Made by a program: the position numbers and the translations under genes. A DNA stretch of 63,818 bases. It comes from a virus. Position 1 is the stretch's first letter, and each line of letters begins with the position of its first letter. The notes under the pieces were generated by a model. That model searched no databases, was not told the origin of the DNA, and saw nothing but the letters and a program-made list of their open reading frames with translations. Location: the IMG/VR virus record IMGVR_UViG_3300050821_007542, positions 1-63,818 of that record. One strand, given 5' to 3'. Of the stretch, positions 16,193-26,725 are shown piece after piece.

Positions 16193-17632
16193 ATGGCCAC
16201 TCAGGCGCTCCCGTATGCCTACATATCGTTCCTACAGTTCAGACAGGCGCTTTCGCGCCGCTTATACGACCCAAGTATGGTCTTCTGGACGGATGCGGAA
16301 CTCGGTATCTATGCTACAGAAGCGCTGCGGACCTGGAATGCACTCACTGGGTACTGGCGTGGCGATTTCACTTCCCCGTCGGCGATATTGACCACTTGGT
16401 ACGATATCCCGAGTCTGGCTAACACGCTCCGGCCCTACACCGTCCCCGACCAATCCCTCTACGCGACCATCCTCTACCATCTGCTGGAGCCGCCGACAGG
16501 CGTCGTCTCCGCCCAGTTCTCGAACGACGACATCGTCCAAGCCGTCCAACGGAGACGCGATGAACTCCTCTCGATCTCGAGCTGCACGCAGACTGTCCGC
16601 ACGGTTGGCGCTGTCGCCGGGAGAATTACGCTCCCTGACACGGTCATTGACGTCAGGCGGATGGCCTATCTCCCGACTCAGTCAGTGCTTACAGGCAAAG
16701 GTTATGGCACTGGCCGCTATGGATTCGGGATCTATGGGCGGTCAGCGGCTGCGCGGATCGACATCCCGAGGCCGTCCGTCCTCTGGCCCGAGGACACGTT
16801 CGCGGAACAGTCCTACGATGCGCTCTACACGCTGAATCCGGCCGGGACACCGGGACTCCCCTCAACGTACCTATTGACGACGCAGCCTCCCTTATCGTTC
16901 GATACGAACTGCCCGCCTGCCTTTGGAGGCAGCTACGAACTCCTGACCGTCGAGGCGGGCGTACCGCTTTCCTTCGCAGGTACAGCGACTCCATTCCTTA
17001 TCCCCGATGACTGGACCCCTGCTCTCAAGTGGGGCGCGCTGGCTGACCTGTTCGCACGAGAGTCGAACGCGCAGGATCCTTTACGCGCTGCCTACTGTGA
17101 GCAACGCTACCGACAGCTCGCTGCAATCCTGCGCGACTCCGCGCCTGCGTTGCTGGCGATGCGCGTGAACAATGTCCCAGCGCAGGTCAGCAGTGTCCGT
17201 GGGACCGACCTCTACAACACCTCATGGCAAGGCGCGGACCCAGGAGTCCCTCAGTCGGTCAGCTACGCCGGGATGAACCTATTCGCACTCAATCCGCCTG
17301 CGGATAGCGGCGTGAACGGCGTCCCTTACGACCTAACCGTGACGGTGGTGGAAAATGCGCCTGTACCTACTTTGGATGCTGACCTCGTTCAGGTTTCTCG
17401 CGAGGACCTTGACGCGCTCCTAGACTACTGCGTCCACATCGCGATGCTGAAGGCAGGCGGCGCGGACTTCATGGCGACGATGCCGCTCTACAAGCGGTTC
17501 ATGTCGCAGGCGACTCTCTACAATCGCAAGTTGAGCGAGGCGGGCGAGTACACCGACACACTCATGGGCATGGCCGTCCGTGAGCGCAACCTGAATCCGG
17601 TCCAGCAACCCGTCCCGGTCGAGGAACAGTAG
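16193..17632 (+). CDS. Tail tubular/adaptor-type protein (putative)
   Basis: This 479-residue protein begins one base after the small membrane gene's stop. The N-terminal helical domain (LQFRQALSRRLYD, FWTDAELGIYATEALRTWNA) resembles adaptor proteins of short-tailed phages, followed by strand-rich regions. It directly precedes the very large protein that looks like a nozzle, the usual order of tail tube genes in podoviruses. Assignment rests on position, size and fold impression. Confidence 0.55.
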   Translation: MATQALPYAYISFLQFRQALSRRLYDPSMVFWTDAELGIYATEALRTWNALTGYWRGDFTSPSAILTTWYDIPSLANTLRPYTVPDQSLYATILYHLLEPPTGVVSAQFSNDDIVQAVQRRRDELLSISSCTQTVRTVGAVAGRITLPDTVIDVRRMAYLPTQSVLTGKGYGTGRYGFGIYGRSAAARIDIPRPSVLWPEDTFAEQSYDALYTLNPAGTPGLPSTYLLTTQPPLSFDTNCPPAFGGSYELLTVEAGVPLSFAGTATPFLIPDDWTPALKWGALADLFARESNAQDPLRAAYCEQRYRQLAAILRDSAPALLAMRVNNVPAQVSSVRGTDLYNTSWQGADPGVPQSVSYAGMNLFALNPPADSGVNGVPYDLTVTVVENAPVPTLDADLVQVSREDLDALLDYCVHIAMLKAGGADFMATMPLYKRFMSQATLYNRKLSEAGEYTDTLMGMAVRERNLNPVQQPVPVEEQ

Positions 17633-17633
17633 G

Positions 17634-20600
17634 ATGCCGAACGAGACCTTTACACGCGACCGACAAGGCCACCGTGCAGCCTTCAAGGGCTGGTCACCGA
17701 ACAATCCACCCGATTCGCTGGCACCGGACCAGTACCCATACGCGCAGAATGTAAGGGTCATCAATGACCTGTCGATCGAGACCCGCGCGGGGCAGGTCCT
17801 CTCGTTCGCGACAGGAACCGCTCCCGTCACAGACATGCGCTCCTATGTCGAACTCGAAACGGATGGCGTCCCGCGCACTCTCGCCCGCGACTCGACCGAC
17901 GCGATCTGGCTCGACAACGGGACTCAGGTCGGGACACTTACTCCCGGCAGCCTCGGTGCTGTGTTCGTCCCGTTCCGCCCCAACCAGTCCCCGAACCCGT
18001 ACATGTATATCGCTAATGGGGACGACTACCAGAAGTTCAGTGCGCCTAACCCGACCGTCGTCGCGTCCAAGGTCGGTATAGCAGAGCCGCAACCAGCCTG
18101 CGAAGCCGCGCAGGTCGCGCAGTCCTTTTTCGAGATCCTCTCGCCGGGCGGCACATGGAACACAGGCGGGACGGCCTCGGCGTGGACCTCCGGTTCACGT
18201 TCCAGCGATATCATCGTCGCCTCCTTTGGAGACCCGGTATTCCCGACGCCCGAAGGCCATCTCCATCCTGTGACGCCGCCGCGGATCAGCATCCAGGTCT
18301 CGCCGACCGTCCAGTACCAGCGTGGCGAGATCCTCTACTTCAACGGAGCCTCACCCTTCATCGCCATCGTCGAAGAGGTCATCGCGCCCTTGTCGATCAG
18401 CATGACCGTCCAGGCAATCTACACGAAGCCTGACGGGCTGACCGTTGTCGCTCTGCAAGGGATCACCGCTCCGTCGAAGGCCAAGCTCCAGCAGACACAG
18501 TCCGGCGTGATCCTCGACAACTCCGAGGTGATCGCCCAGCTCGTCCGCGGCGCGATCATCCAGATCGGCTCCGAGTCCGCCTTCGTCAGGTCGGTCACGT
18601 CCGGCCCCGACAACCAGATATGCATCGAACTATTCCTGAACAATCCACACTCGGCGGGCGAGAACGTCGTCGGGCTGCCAACCATTATTGTGAATGGCGT
18701 CCCGCAGGGCGCGACGGTCACCGCCGGGACTCCCATCATCGGCGACATGGGCAACGTCGAGACCTTTTCTGTCGGGACCGGACTTGGGACCCTTACAACC
18801 GGACCTCCAGGCGGTGGACCGACTGGGACGATCATTGTCCGCGCGACCTCGACCCTGAATGGCTGGGGACCTAACGGTCATGTCGGCGCTTACGAGATGG
18901 GCGTCAATCAGGGATTCGGTTGGGGGCTGGATCCGTCCACTACGTCCGGATACAACAATCCAGGGAATGTCAGCGACGGCAGTACGACCACTTTCGCCGA
19001 CGCGACCGGCCAGCACACCCACACTTACTACGGCTCCATCTGGGCGTTCTTCGGCGGCGTCCCGCAATCCAGTATGGCTCTGAATATCAACTCCCGTGTC
19101 CTCGCGAATGGAGATGACGGACTGTCGGTTAATAGACGCTCTGCGGGAATCTGGTACTCGCTCGACAATGGCCTCACCTGGAACCAGATCTACAACATGG
19201 GGCCGCTACTCCCATCGGTCCAGCCGCTCTCACGCCCGCAGCAATGGGACTCCATCCCTCTCCCTGCAAACCAGGACCTTACCCAGGTCCAGGTAATGGC
19301 CTTCACAGACTCGCACGACGACATGGTCCACCGAGTATATGAGATCAATATCTCGGCAGGAGCGGCCTCGATCGGCGTCGGGACCGGAGCGTTCCAGGAA
19401 TCGGACTACCTGCACTTCTCGGTACTGGTCGACAATCCAGCCAATCTCGCCGAGATGCGCCTGCAGTTCGACGTCAGTGACGGGACCTTCCTGTCGAACT
19501 GGTTCATGACCGGAGTGCGACCGTCGGACCTTGTCAGCGCTACGACGGCGACGACGCCAATCACGCTCCTCGCAGCGACCCAAGCCATCGTGTCCGAAAC
19601 GAACACGTACCAGGGCGCCGGTCAGCTCAACCTGACGACGTCGACGCCCTCAGTCGCCGGCGAAGGCCAATGGACCGAGGTCTGGATCCCGATCAGCGCC
19701 CTCACGCGAATCGGCGGCGACCAGACCAAGACACTCGCCAACATAAACGCAGTGCAGGTCTATGTAAACGCGGTTGCGACTGTCCGGATCAGCATCTCCT
19801 CTATCGCGTTCGTCGGCGGCGGCCAGCCTGACGTCGGCGACATCGGCGAGCCTTATCGCTACCGGGTCCGGCCGCGCTCAAGCCTAACCGGCGCGATCGG
19901 GAATCCATCCCCGGATATGCGCTACGGCATCCCCGCGCGGCGCCAGCCTGTCCAGGTCGATCTCCCGTCAGCGGCCTACGACGCCCAAATAGATCGCTGG
20001 GACGTCTTCCGCTTCGGTGGCTCGGTCACCAGTTGGCGCTTCATCGGCTCCATCGTCTCCAGCGCGACCTCCTTCCAAGACAATTACCCTGACGAAGCCG
20101 CTCAGGCAGGCGAGGCGCTGGACTTCGATAACTTCGAGCCGTGGCCCTCTATCGACTTCCCGCTCAACGCGACGGCGTCGATCATCGTCGGTACGGAGGC
20201 GGTCGTCTCTATCCCGTCCCCGACCAATGCGCTCCGGTTCCTTCCCGGTAACCTTGTCAACCTTGGGGGCCAGTCCGTCTACACGCTCCGGAAGCGACCA
20301 GTCCTACTCAGTGGGACTAGCTACCTGTTCGAGTTCGTCGAATGCACTGCTGGATTCAACCAAGGTGCCATCTCGGATAACGGTCAGGTCACGATCTACG
20401 AGCCTGCTCTCGCGCGACAGTTCCTTCCCTACATGTGGGGACCAGACGTGAACGGGACCGTATTCGCGGTCGGGGACCTACTCCGTCCAGGGACGCTCTA
20501 CTTCGCCAAGGGGAATAATCCGGACAGTGCGCCGGACGCGTTCAACCAGGAGCTAGTCGCGCCGACAGAGCCGCTGATGGGTGGCCTAGTCCTCGATGGA

Positions 20601-21845
20601 CTCTCGTTCGTCGCCTCCACCGAGCGCTGGTGGGCACTCTATCCTCAACCAACCAACCCGTTGCAGCGCTATAATCCAGTCCAGCAGCCTCTCCCGCGCG
20701 GACTCGCCGCACCCTACGCTTGCACCACCGACGGCTCGCAGATCTTCTTCTGGGCGAAGGACGGGATCTGGTCATCCGGCAAAGGATCGCTGACCGACGC
20801 TGATCTCTATAACCTATTCCCGCATGACGGCGTCCCTGGAGAGGCGCAGACCTACGGGCCTCCAGGACTGGCGCACACGGTCCTTCCACCCGACTACGCT
20901 CAGGCTGGCACGTTCCGCTTAACCTACTGTAACTACTACCTCTACGCCACGTATCAGGACAACCTCGGTAATTACAACACTCTCGTCTACGACACGCGAC
21001 GCAACGCATGGGAGGTCGATCTCTACGCGTCGCAGGTCACGCGGTTCTATCATCCAGAGCAGCAGGCGGGGACGGTTCTATCGAGAGCGACCCGCTATCC
21101 AGAGCTACTGATGGCCGACATCAAGGGACGCGTCTCTATCCAAGCGCCCTTCAATAACGACTTGGACGGACCTATCCCGGTCCTGCTCGCCACGTTCGAG
21201 GACCCAGGCGGGGACTTGCGCGCACTGAAGCAGTGGGGCGACACGTTCGTCGACGCCATCTGCCCGTCTGGCATGACCATCAACATGATGTCACAGGCGG
21301 TGCAGGTCGGAGCGCCGCTCGCGGTCGCTGCCTCCGCCACCCGCGCCCGTCAACCAGTCAGTGTCGGCAACGCTCTCGTCGTCAGCGCCTTCATGGGACT
21401 CTATTTCAGTTGGACCGACGACTTCACCACGCAGACCGAGCCAACCACTCTGTTCCTGTGGCAGACCTCCTATGTAATTCAGCCAGCACAGACCATCCAG
21501 TGGCGGACGCTCGGGACCAGTTTTGGGATGCAAGGGTACGGGCATCTTCCACAAGTGTCCATCGCCTACATCTCGGCAGCCGACGTGACGCTGCAAATCA
21601 CTTCCTACGACGGTCAGTCTCCACTGCCTATCACGCTTCCATCGTCGGCGGGCACGTATGTCAAGAAGCTGTTTAGGGTCAGCGCGAATAAGGGACAGTT
21701 GTATGCGTTCGCCGCGACTTCATCAGCGCCTTTTCAGATATTTCTTGATGATAGCGAGGTTCTAGTCGGGGCTTGGTCTCGTCAGGATCCCTACGCCGTC
21801 ATCAAGTCCTTCCTGTCCGGACCCGTAGATGGAGCACCTTTATGA
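17634..21845 (+). CDS. Large tail nozzle/tail tubular B-like protein
   Basis: At 1,403 residues this is the largest protein in the genome. The N-terminus (PYAQNVRVINDLSIETRAGQ) resembles the start of podoviral nozzle proteins, which recognise a list of input coordinates and a repeated beta-propeller (YRYRVRPRSSLTGAIGNPSP, FVASTERWWALYP, ACTTDGSQIFFWAKDGIWSS). A long beta-rich insertion (about residues 180-730) is extra compared with simple nozzles. It follows the adaptor gene by one base. A short tail is inferred from this gene pair and the absence of a tape measure. Confidence 0.6.
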   Translation: MPNETFTRDRQGHRAAFKGWSPNNPPDSLAPDQYPYAQNVRVINDLSIETRAGQVLSFATGTAPVTDMRSYVELETDGVPRTLARDSTDAIWLDNGTQVGTLTPGSLGAVFVPFRPNQSPNPYMYIANGDDYQKFSAPNPTVVASKVGIAEPQPACEAAQVAQSFFEILSPGGTWNTGGTASAWTSGSRSSDIIVASFGDPVFPTPEGHLHPVTPPRISIQVSPTVQYQRGEILYFNGASPFIAIVEEVIAPLSISMTVQAIYTKPDGLTVVALQGITAPSKAKLQQTQSGVILDNSEVIAQLVRGAIIQIGSESAFVRSVTSGPDNQICIELFLNNPHSAGENVVGLPTIIVNGVPQGATVTAGTPIIGDMGNVETFSVGTGLGTLTTGPPGGGPTGTIIVRATSTLNGWGPNGHVGAYEMGVNQGFGWGLDPSTTSGYNNPGNVSDGSTTTFADATGQHTHTYYGSIWAFFGGVPQSSMALNINSRVLANGDDGLSVNRRSAGIWYSLDNGLTWNQIYNMGPLLPSVQPLSRPQQWDSIPLPANQDLTQVQVMAFTDSHDDMVHRVYEINISAGAASIGVGTGAFQESDYLHFSVLVDNPANLAEMRLQFDVSDGTFLSNWFMTGVRPSDLVSATTATTPITLLAATQAIVSETNTYQGAGQLNLTTSTPSVAGEGQWTEVWIPISALTRIGGDQTKTLANINAVQVYVNAVATVRISISSIAFVGGGQPDVGDIGEPYRYRVRPRSSLTGAIGNPSPDMRYGIPARRQPVQVDLPSAAYDAQIDRWDVFRFGGSVTSWRFIGSIVSSATSFQDNYPDEAAQAGEALDFDNFEPWPSIDFPLNATASIIVGTEAVVSIPSPTNALRFLPGNLVNLGGQSVYTLRKRPVLLSGTSYLFEFVECTAGFNQGAISDNGQVTIYEPALARQFLPYMWGPDVNGTVFAVGDLLRPGTLYFAKGNNPDSAPDAFNQELVAPTEPLMGGLVLDGLSFVASTERWWALYPQPTNPLQRYNPVQQPLPRGLAAPYACTTDGSQIFFWAKDGIWSSGKGSLTDADLYNLFPHDGVPGEAQTYGPPGLAHTVLPPDYAQAGTFRLTYCNYYLYATYQDNLGNYNTLVYDTRRNAWEVDLYASQVTRFYHPEQQAGTVLSRATRYPELLMADIKGRVSIQAPFNNDLDGPIPVLLATFEDPGGDLRALKQWGDTFVDAICPSGMTINMMSQAVQVGAPLAVAASATRARQPVSVGNALVVSAFMGLYFSWTDDFTTQTEPTTLFLWQTSYVIQPAQTIQWRTLGTSFGMQGYGHLPQVSIAYISAADVTLQITSYDGQSPLPITLPSSAGTYVKKLFRVSANKGQLYAFAATSSAPFQIFLDDSEVLVGAWSRQDPYAVIKSFLSGPVDGAPL

Positions 21846-22135
21846 CCACCCGCTGGTACCCAAGCCATGAGCAGTTGAAGGACCCGCAGTCCACCGAACG
21901 GTCCTTTCGAGAGACCCTCCGCATCCTATATGACCTACAGGACTCGCACGCTGCGTTACAGGCTCAGGTCAAGTCCTCTCAAGCGGCTTCGCCGCAGTCG
22001 TCGGCGTCGTCGACCAGCACTGCCTCCGTGTCGCGCCTCCTTGGTCTCCCGGTCGAACCGTCCGACACGACCCAGCTCGCCGACGGGACCACTCTTACGT
22101 ATGACAAAAATAACCGCAGGTTCGTGTTCAAATGA
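21842..22135 (+). CDS. Small tail-associated coiled-coil protein
   Basis: The ATG at 21842 overlaps the nozzle stop by ATGA, giving 97 residues. An N-terminal helix (TERSFRETLRILYDLQDSHA) is followed by a Ser/Ala linker and a short C-terminal module (TLTYDKNNRRFVFK). It may be a trimerising linker that joins fibres to the tail. The family is not recognised. Confidence 0.6.
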   Translation: MTTRWYPSHEQLKDPQSTERSFRETLRILYDLQDSHAALQAQVKSSQAASPQSSASSTSTASVSRLLGLPVEPSDTTQLADGTTLTYDKNNRRFVFK

Positions 22136-22139
22136 TAAG

Positions 22140-25100
22140 ATGCCCAGCATGAAGCGACACCTGGCCCTGCTGCCTCTGCTACTGCTGCTCTCTATCGCGA
22201 CGCGCGCACAGGTCGTCGCCTTCCCTGGCGCTCAGGGTGGCGGAGCGGCCAGCGTTGGCGGGCGCGGCGGCGTCGTCTTTGAGGTCACTAACCTGAACGA
22301 TAGCGGGGCTGGCTCCCTACGTGCCTGCGTCATCGCGTCAGGACCACGGACCTGCGTGTTCCGCACGGGCGGCACGATCACGCTGCTGTCAGCGCTGATC
22401 GTCACCAATCCCTTCCTCACCATCGCCGGACAGACCGCGCCGGGCGGAGGAATCCAAGTCATCGGGACTGGAATCACCATCTCCCCGACGCATACCTTAC
22501 AGATCAATACGCACGACGTTATCGTCCGCTATATGAAGTTCCGGCCGGGATTCAACTCCCTAGATGGGGCTGGTTCTGGTGACGGCAGCGCGGTCCTCGT
22601 CGGTAACTTCGGAGACGGCTACAACATCATGATCGACCATTGCTCGCTGGAACTCGCTCACGGCGAGTCCTATGTGACCTTCAGCAACGATCAATCAGGC
22701 AAGCATAACCAGACACTGTCATGGAGCATCGCTGGACTAATGCTGGGCGACCATCCGACCGCTATCCTATCCGGAGCGAATGACCTGACCGGTACGGCGT
22801 CCATGATCGATATCGACTTCCACCATAATCTGATCGGCGTCGCCACGCACCGCAACCCTCTACTGAAGGGTCAGAACTCGCGCTTCGTAAACAACCTAGT
22901 CTACGATTGGTTCTACTACTCGTCCCTCGGTGGCGGTGGCATCGCGCTCGACTACATCAACAACATTTACAAGGCTGGGCCGATGTTCACTGGAACGGGA
23001 TCAGCTAGCGGATGGGAGATCACCTCATACTGGAACCAGACCTGCAACTCCGACTGCGGGCCGAACTCGCAGCCTTCTGTCTACATGAGCGGCAACATAG
23101 GTCCGAACGATCCGACTGCAGCCAACAACGCCGCCAACATGTACCGCCAAGACAGCGCTGAAGGACCAGGAACGATAAGCCCCGCTCCGAGTGCGTGGGT
23201 GCGCGGGACTCCACAGTCCGCTCCTGCGACCGGGACTGCGATCACCGCAGGTCCAACCGCTACTCTGGCCAGCAGCGTAACGGGCGGCGTAGGCGCGTCG
23301 CAGAAGTTGAGTGATACGGCCTGCGATGGAACCTTCGTGAGTAACCGTGACTCGCTCGACACGCTTATGGTCGGGTACTTTAACAACGCGACAGGACCGA
23401 CAACCGGAACCGCTTATGGAGGCGGGCACGTTCCCACGACACAGGCTGACGTAGGAGGATTCCCGACACTAGTCGCAGGGACGGCTTGCGCCAGCACCTT
23501 GCACGACGGCATCGCCGACGCATGGAAGACCAAGTACGGGCTGAGCACGTCGGACCCGAATCTCTACAAGACAACCGCCCCGAACGGCTACACTTACCTA
23601 GAGAGCTATCTCGGCGGGCTGTCCCCGACCGGTTCGAATGTCTACTACGCGCAGACCGCAGCAGGCGCGGGTAATGGCGCGGACTGTGCTGATGCTAAGG
23701 CTCTCCCGATCCTGATCGGCGACCAGATACCAGGCATCACCATCCATCTGTGCGGGACGATCACAGGCGCTCTTAGCGCTACCGGAATCACCGTCGGGGC
23801 CAGCGGCACGACAGGGAATCCGATCACGTTTCTATTTGAGCCGGGGGCGGTGATGACTTCCGCTGCCTGGGGCGCAGCCTTCACGATGAGCAACAAGAGC
23901 AACATCGTCATCGACGGAGGAACGAACGGCGTCATCCAAAACACAGCCAACGGCTCTCTACTGGCGAACCAGCTCGGCACAGGCGGAGTCTCGGTAACTT
24001 GTGGCAGCAATATCGAAATCAAGAATCTCAGCTTCATCAACATGTACGTCCACGTTCCGTCTGGAGAGGACGGCGGCAGTTCAGGGGCGATCTCCGTAAA
24101 TTCGTGTGCATCGCCGCAGTCAGGGCTGCACTTCCACAACCTCACCATTCACGACGCGCACAGCGGTATCTTCGTGCAGTACGGGCCGGGATTCTCTAAT
24201 TCCGAGTTCGACCACAACACCATCTCCAACATTGTATGGGGCATCGCGCTGCTAGATAACAACAACGGATCGACCGCGACCGGAGTCCTAGTCCATGACA
24301 ACGACATCCACGACTTCGCAAACTGGTTCGACGGGGCGTTCAACTTCCACTTCGACGGGATCTTTTTCTCAGCGTTCGCGCCGAGTACGACCTTCACCAG
24401 CTCCAGCATCTGGAACAATCACGTCTGGGGTTCGACGAACGTAAACGGGACCGGGTATATCTTCCTCTCAGGCAGCGGCGGCGGCATGTTCGGTATCAAC
24501 GTATTCAACAATCTACTTGGCGCTCCGGTAAGCATCCTTAGCCCGCCAACCCCTGCCGGTTCTCCTGAAGCCCATATCGTCATGGGATTCGGGCCGCACA
24601 ACGTCAACTTCCTGAACAATACGATGGTCGGTATCGCGCAAGGAGCGCCGCAGAACTGTATCCGCATTAGAGACAGCGGCGCGTCTGGTATCGTCCTGCA
24701 GAACAACATTTGCAGCAACGCCGTCTCGGCCATCGACCTTTACGCAGGGAACACGGTCAGCGCAGCGAACTATAACCTCTACGATCTACCGTCCGCGTTC
24801 AAGAACCTGCAGTATTTCGTGCATCCTGACGGGACATTCCAGGCGACCTTCGCGGCATGGATCTCCGCTACCGGACTCGACACGCCGAACTCAGTCAGCG
24901 CCGCGCCTCTACTTAACTCCAGCACCTTCGTCCCACAATCCGGATCGCCTGCGCTCAACATGGGTTCCGGGACGAATTTGAGTAGCCAGTGTACCGGACA
25001 GCTCGTTCCACTCTGCTTCGATAAGCCGCAAGTAGTAGGTGCGGGAGCATCAGGCACGGGCAACGCGCGGCCTGCGACTGGACAATGGACTGTTGGGGCA

Positions 25101-26324
25101 TATCAAGTTGTCTCCGGTTCCGTGGCTCCCGCAGCACCGACCGGACTCACGGGAACGGTCTCAGGGTCGACAGTATCGCTATTGTGGACGGCATCGGCAG
25201 GCACACCCGCACCGACCGCTTACACTGAATATAGAGGGACGGTGCATGGCGGGCCTTATGTCGCCGTCAAGTCTGGGATCACATCTACTAGCGTGACCGA
25301 CACTCCCGTCAATGGGACCTACTTCTACGTCGTCACGGCCTTTGTTGGCGGCGTCGTCTCTAGTATCAATGGGAACGGATCGACGGCGACCGTGACCTGC
25401 GCCGCGGCGTGTACCTTCCCGAGCGGGACCGCCTTCACTATCGCGGGAGACTCGACCGTTGCGTTCAACGGGACCTTCACCTCGACAGGGCAGCCGACCT
25501 CTACTACCTTCACCTTCGCCTCATCGACAAGCGGATCCGGTACCGGCGGCGGCGCATGGCAGTCCGGTGCCGAGAGTGCGAAGTCGAACGAGATCACGGT
25601 GACGACGCCGGCGACTCTGACCGTCTCACTGCTACCCGCGAGTCGCGTCTTCGCATCCACTATAGTCGGGTCACCATCTGCGTCTCAGTCCGTCACCCTC
25701 ACCAACACGAGCGGCTCAGGCGGGACCGTCACCATCAGCAGCAAGTCCATCACAGGTCCGAACGCGGGAGACTTCAGCTTCACCGACAACTGTCCCTCTC
25801 TGCTGCTATCGACGGTTAGCTGCACCTTCAACATTACCTTCCTGCCAACCGCGCCGGGAGCGCGCTCCGCGAACCTGACCGTTGTAGATAACGCGACCGG
25901 GTCGCCGCAGACGGTAGCGCTCTCAGGTACCGGAGTCGCGCAGACACCTGTCGTCACGCTGAGTCCGACCTCACTGAACTTCGGTGACCAGTCCGTCTCA
26001 ACGACGTCGACTGTCCGGTCGATCATCCTGACCAACACAGGCTCGGGGACGCTGACCGTCTCGTCCGTCGCCGCCTCGGGAGACTTCGCTGTCACGACGG
26101 TCCCATCTACTAATTGTGGCGGGACGCTGGCACCGTTAGCGACCTGCTCCCTGAACGTCACCTTCACGCCGACAGCGACTGGAGGCAGGACAGGCGCGGT
26201 AACCGTCACAGATAACGCCGCTGGCTCTCCACACGTCGCTACCCTGACCGGCAACGGCATAACTATTAAGTGCGCGATGACCGGAAACGTGACATTATCC
26301 GGAGCGGGGAGTGTGTGCCAATGA
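22140..26324 (+). CDS. Giant secreted-type pectate-lyase-like fibre/depolymerase with FN3 and choice-of-anchor-D domains
   Basis: The start at 22140 (or ATG 22149) gives 1,394 residues with a signal peptide (KRHLALLPLLLLLSIATRAQ). Residues 20-480 resemble secreted pectate lyases (VVAFPGAQGGG, VTNLNDSGAGSLRACV, HDVIVRYMKFRPG). A second parallel beta-helix spans about 500-980. A fibronectin type III domain lies about 1000-1070, and two choice-of-anchor-D/ASH domains (TLSPTSLNFGDQSVSTTSTV) end the protein. It probably binds or cuts host surface polysaccharide. The domain mix is that of a secreted bacterial enzyme, suggesting acquisition from the host lineage. Active-site residues cannot be assigned with certainty. 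Confidence 0.7.
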   Translation: MPSMKRHLALLPLLLLLSIATRAQVVAFPGAQGGGAASVGGRGGVVFEVTNLNDSGAGSLRACVIASGPRTCVFRTGGTITLLSALIVTNPFLTIAGQTAPGGGIQVIGTGITISPTHTLQINTHDVIVRYMKFRPGFNSLDGAGSGDGSAVLVGNFGDGYNIMIDHCSLELAHGESYVTFSNDQSGKHNQTLSWSIAGLMLGDHPTAILSGANDLTGTASMIDIDFHHNLIGVATHRNPLLKGQNSRFVNNLVYDWFYYSSLGGGGIALDYINNIYKAGPMFTGTGSASGWEITSYWNQTCNSDCGPNSQPSVYMSGNIGPNDPTAANNAANMYRQDSAEGPGTISPAPSAWVRGTPQSAPATGTAITAGPTATLASSVTGGVGASQKLSDTACDGTFVSNRDSLDTLMVGYFNNATGPTTGTAYGGGHVPTTQADVGGFPTLVAGTACASTLHDGIADAWKTKYGLSTSDPNLYKTTAPNGYTYLESYLGGLSPTGSNVYYAQTAAGAGNGADCADAKALPILIGDQIPGITIHLCGTITGALSATGITVGASGTTGNPITFLFEPGAVMTSAAWGAAFTMSNKSNIVIDGGTNGVIQNTANGSLLANQLGTGGVSVTCGSNIEIKNLSFINMYVHVPSGEDGGSSGAISVNSCASPQSGLHFHNLTIHDAHSGIFVQYGPGFSNSEFDHNTISNIVWGIALLDNNNGSTATGVLVHDNDIHDFANWFDGAFNFHFDGIFFSAFAPSTTFTSSSIWNNHVWGSTNVNGTGYIFLSGSGGGMFGINVFNNLLGAPVSILSPPTPAGSPEAHIVMGFGPHNVNFLNNTMVGIAQGAPQNCIRIRDSGASGIVLQNNICSNAVSAIDLYAGNTVSAANYNLYDLPSAFKNLQYFVHPDGTFQATFAAWISATGLDTPNSVSAAPLLNSSTFVPQSGSPALNMGSGTNLSSQCTGQLVPLCFDKPQVVGAGASGTGNARPATGQWTVGAYQVVSGSVAPAAPTGLTGTVSGSTVSLLWTASAGTPAPTAYTEYRGTVHGGPYVAVKSGITSTSVTDTPVNGTYFYVVTAFVGGVVSSINGNGSTATVTCAAACTFPSGTAFTIAGDSTVAFNGTFTSTGQPTSTTFTFASSTSGSGTGGGAWQSGAESAKSNEITVTTPATLTVSLLPASRVFASTIVGSPSASQSVTLTNTSGSGGTVTISSKSITGPNAGDFSFTDNCPSLLLSTVSCTFNITFLPTAPGARSANLTVVDNATGSPQTVALSGTGVAQTPVVTLSPTSLNFGDQSVSTTSTVRSIILTNTGSGTLTVSSVAASGDFAVTTVPSTNCGGTLAPLATCSLNVTFTPTATGGRTGAVTVTDNAAGSPHVATLTGNGITIKCAMTGNVTLSGAGSVCQ

Positions 26325-26725
26325 CGACGACACTGAATCTAGTGCTGCCAACGGTTGGTGGATCGGCGAATCAATGGGGGACGATTCTGAACACGGCGTT
26401 CGGCATCGTCAACACTTTGGGCGGTGTCCAGGTCGTCAACGTCAACTCCGCCTACCTCGCGACCTTCACACCCTATCCGGAGATGGTCATCCGCGTCACG
26501 ACGTCCGGACTCAATATCCCGATCACCCTCCCCAACTCAGGCTCCGTCTCAGGGAAGATTTATCTGGTCAAGAAACTGGATGCAGGCGCGGGTGCGGCGC
26601 AGATTCTCACGCAGGGGACCGACACGATCGACAACCAGACCGAGTGGGATCTAACCAACCAGTATCAATATGTCCGTTTGTACGCCAACGGGACAAGTGG
26701 GTATGACGTGATCGGGAGTTCATGA
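26321..26725 (+). CDS. Tail fibre-associated protein
   Basis: The ATG at 26321 overlaps the giant protein's stop, giving 134 residues. The N-terminus [20 protein letters not shown] is a widespread fibre-linked module, followed by a small beta domain ([20 protein letters not shown]). It is the only fibre-type protein in this stretch without a signal peptide. It overlaps the next gene by ATGA. Confidence 0.6.
   Translation: MTTTLNLVLPTVGGSANQWGTILNTAFGIVNTLGGVQVVNVNSAYLATFTPYPEMVIRVTTSGLNIPITLPNSGSVSGKIYLVKKLDAGAGAAQILTQGTDTIDNQTEWDLTNQYQYVRLYANGTSGYDVIGSS

Noticed and set aside
25685-26260. Minus-strand open frame (191 codons) opposite the choice-of-anchor-D domains
   Set aside because: It mirrors the repeated Thr/Val/Ser code of the sense strand; no start signal or known domain.
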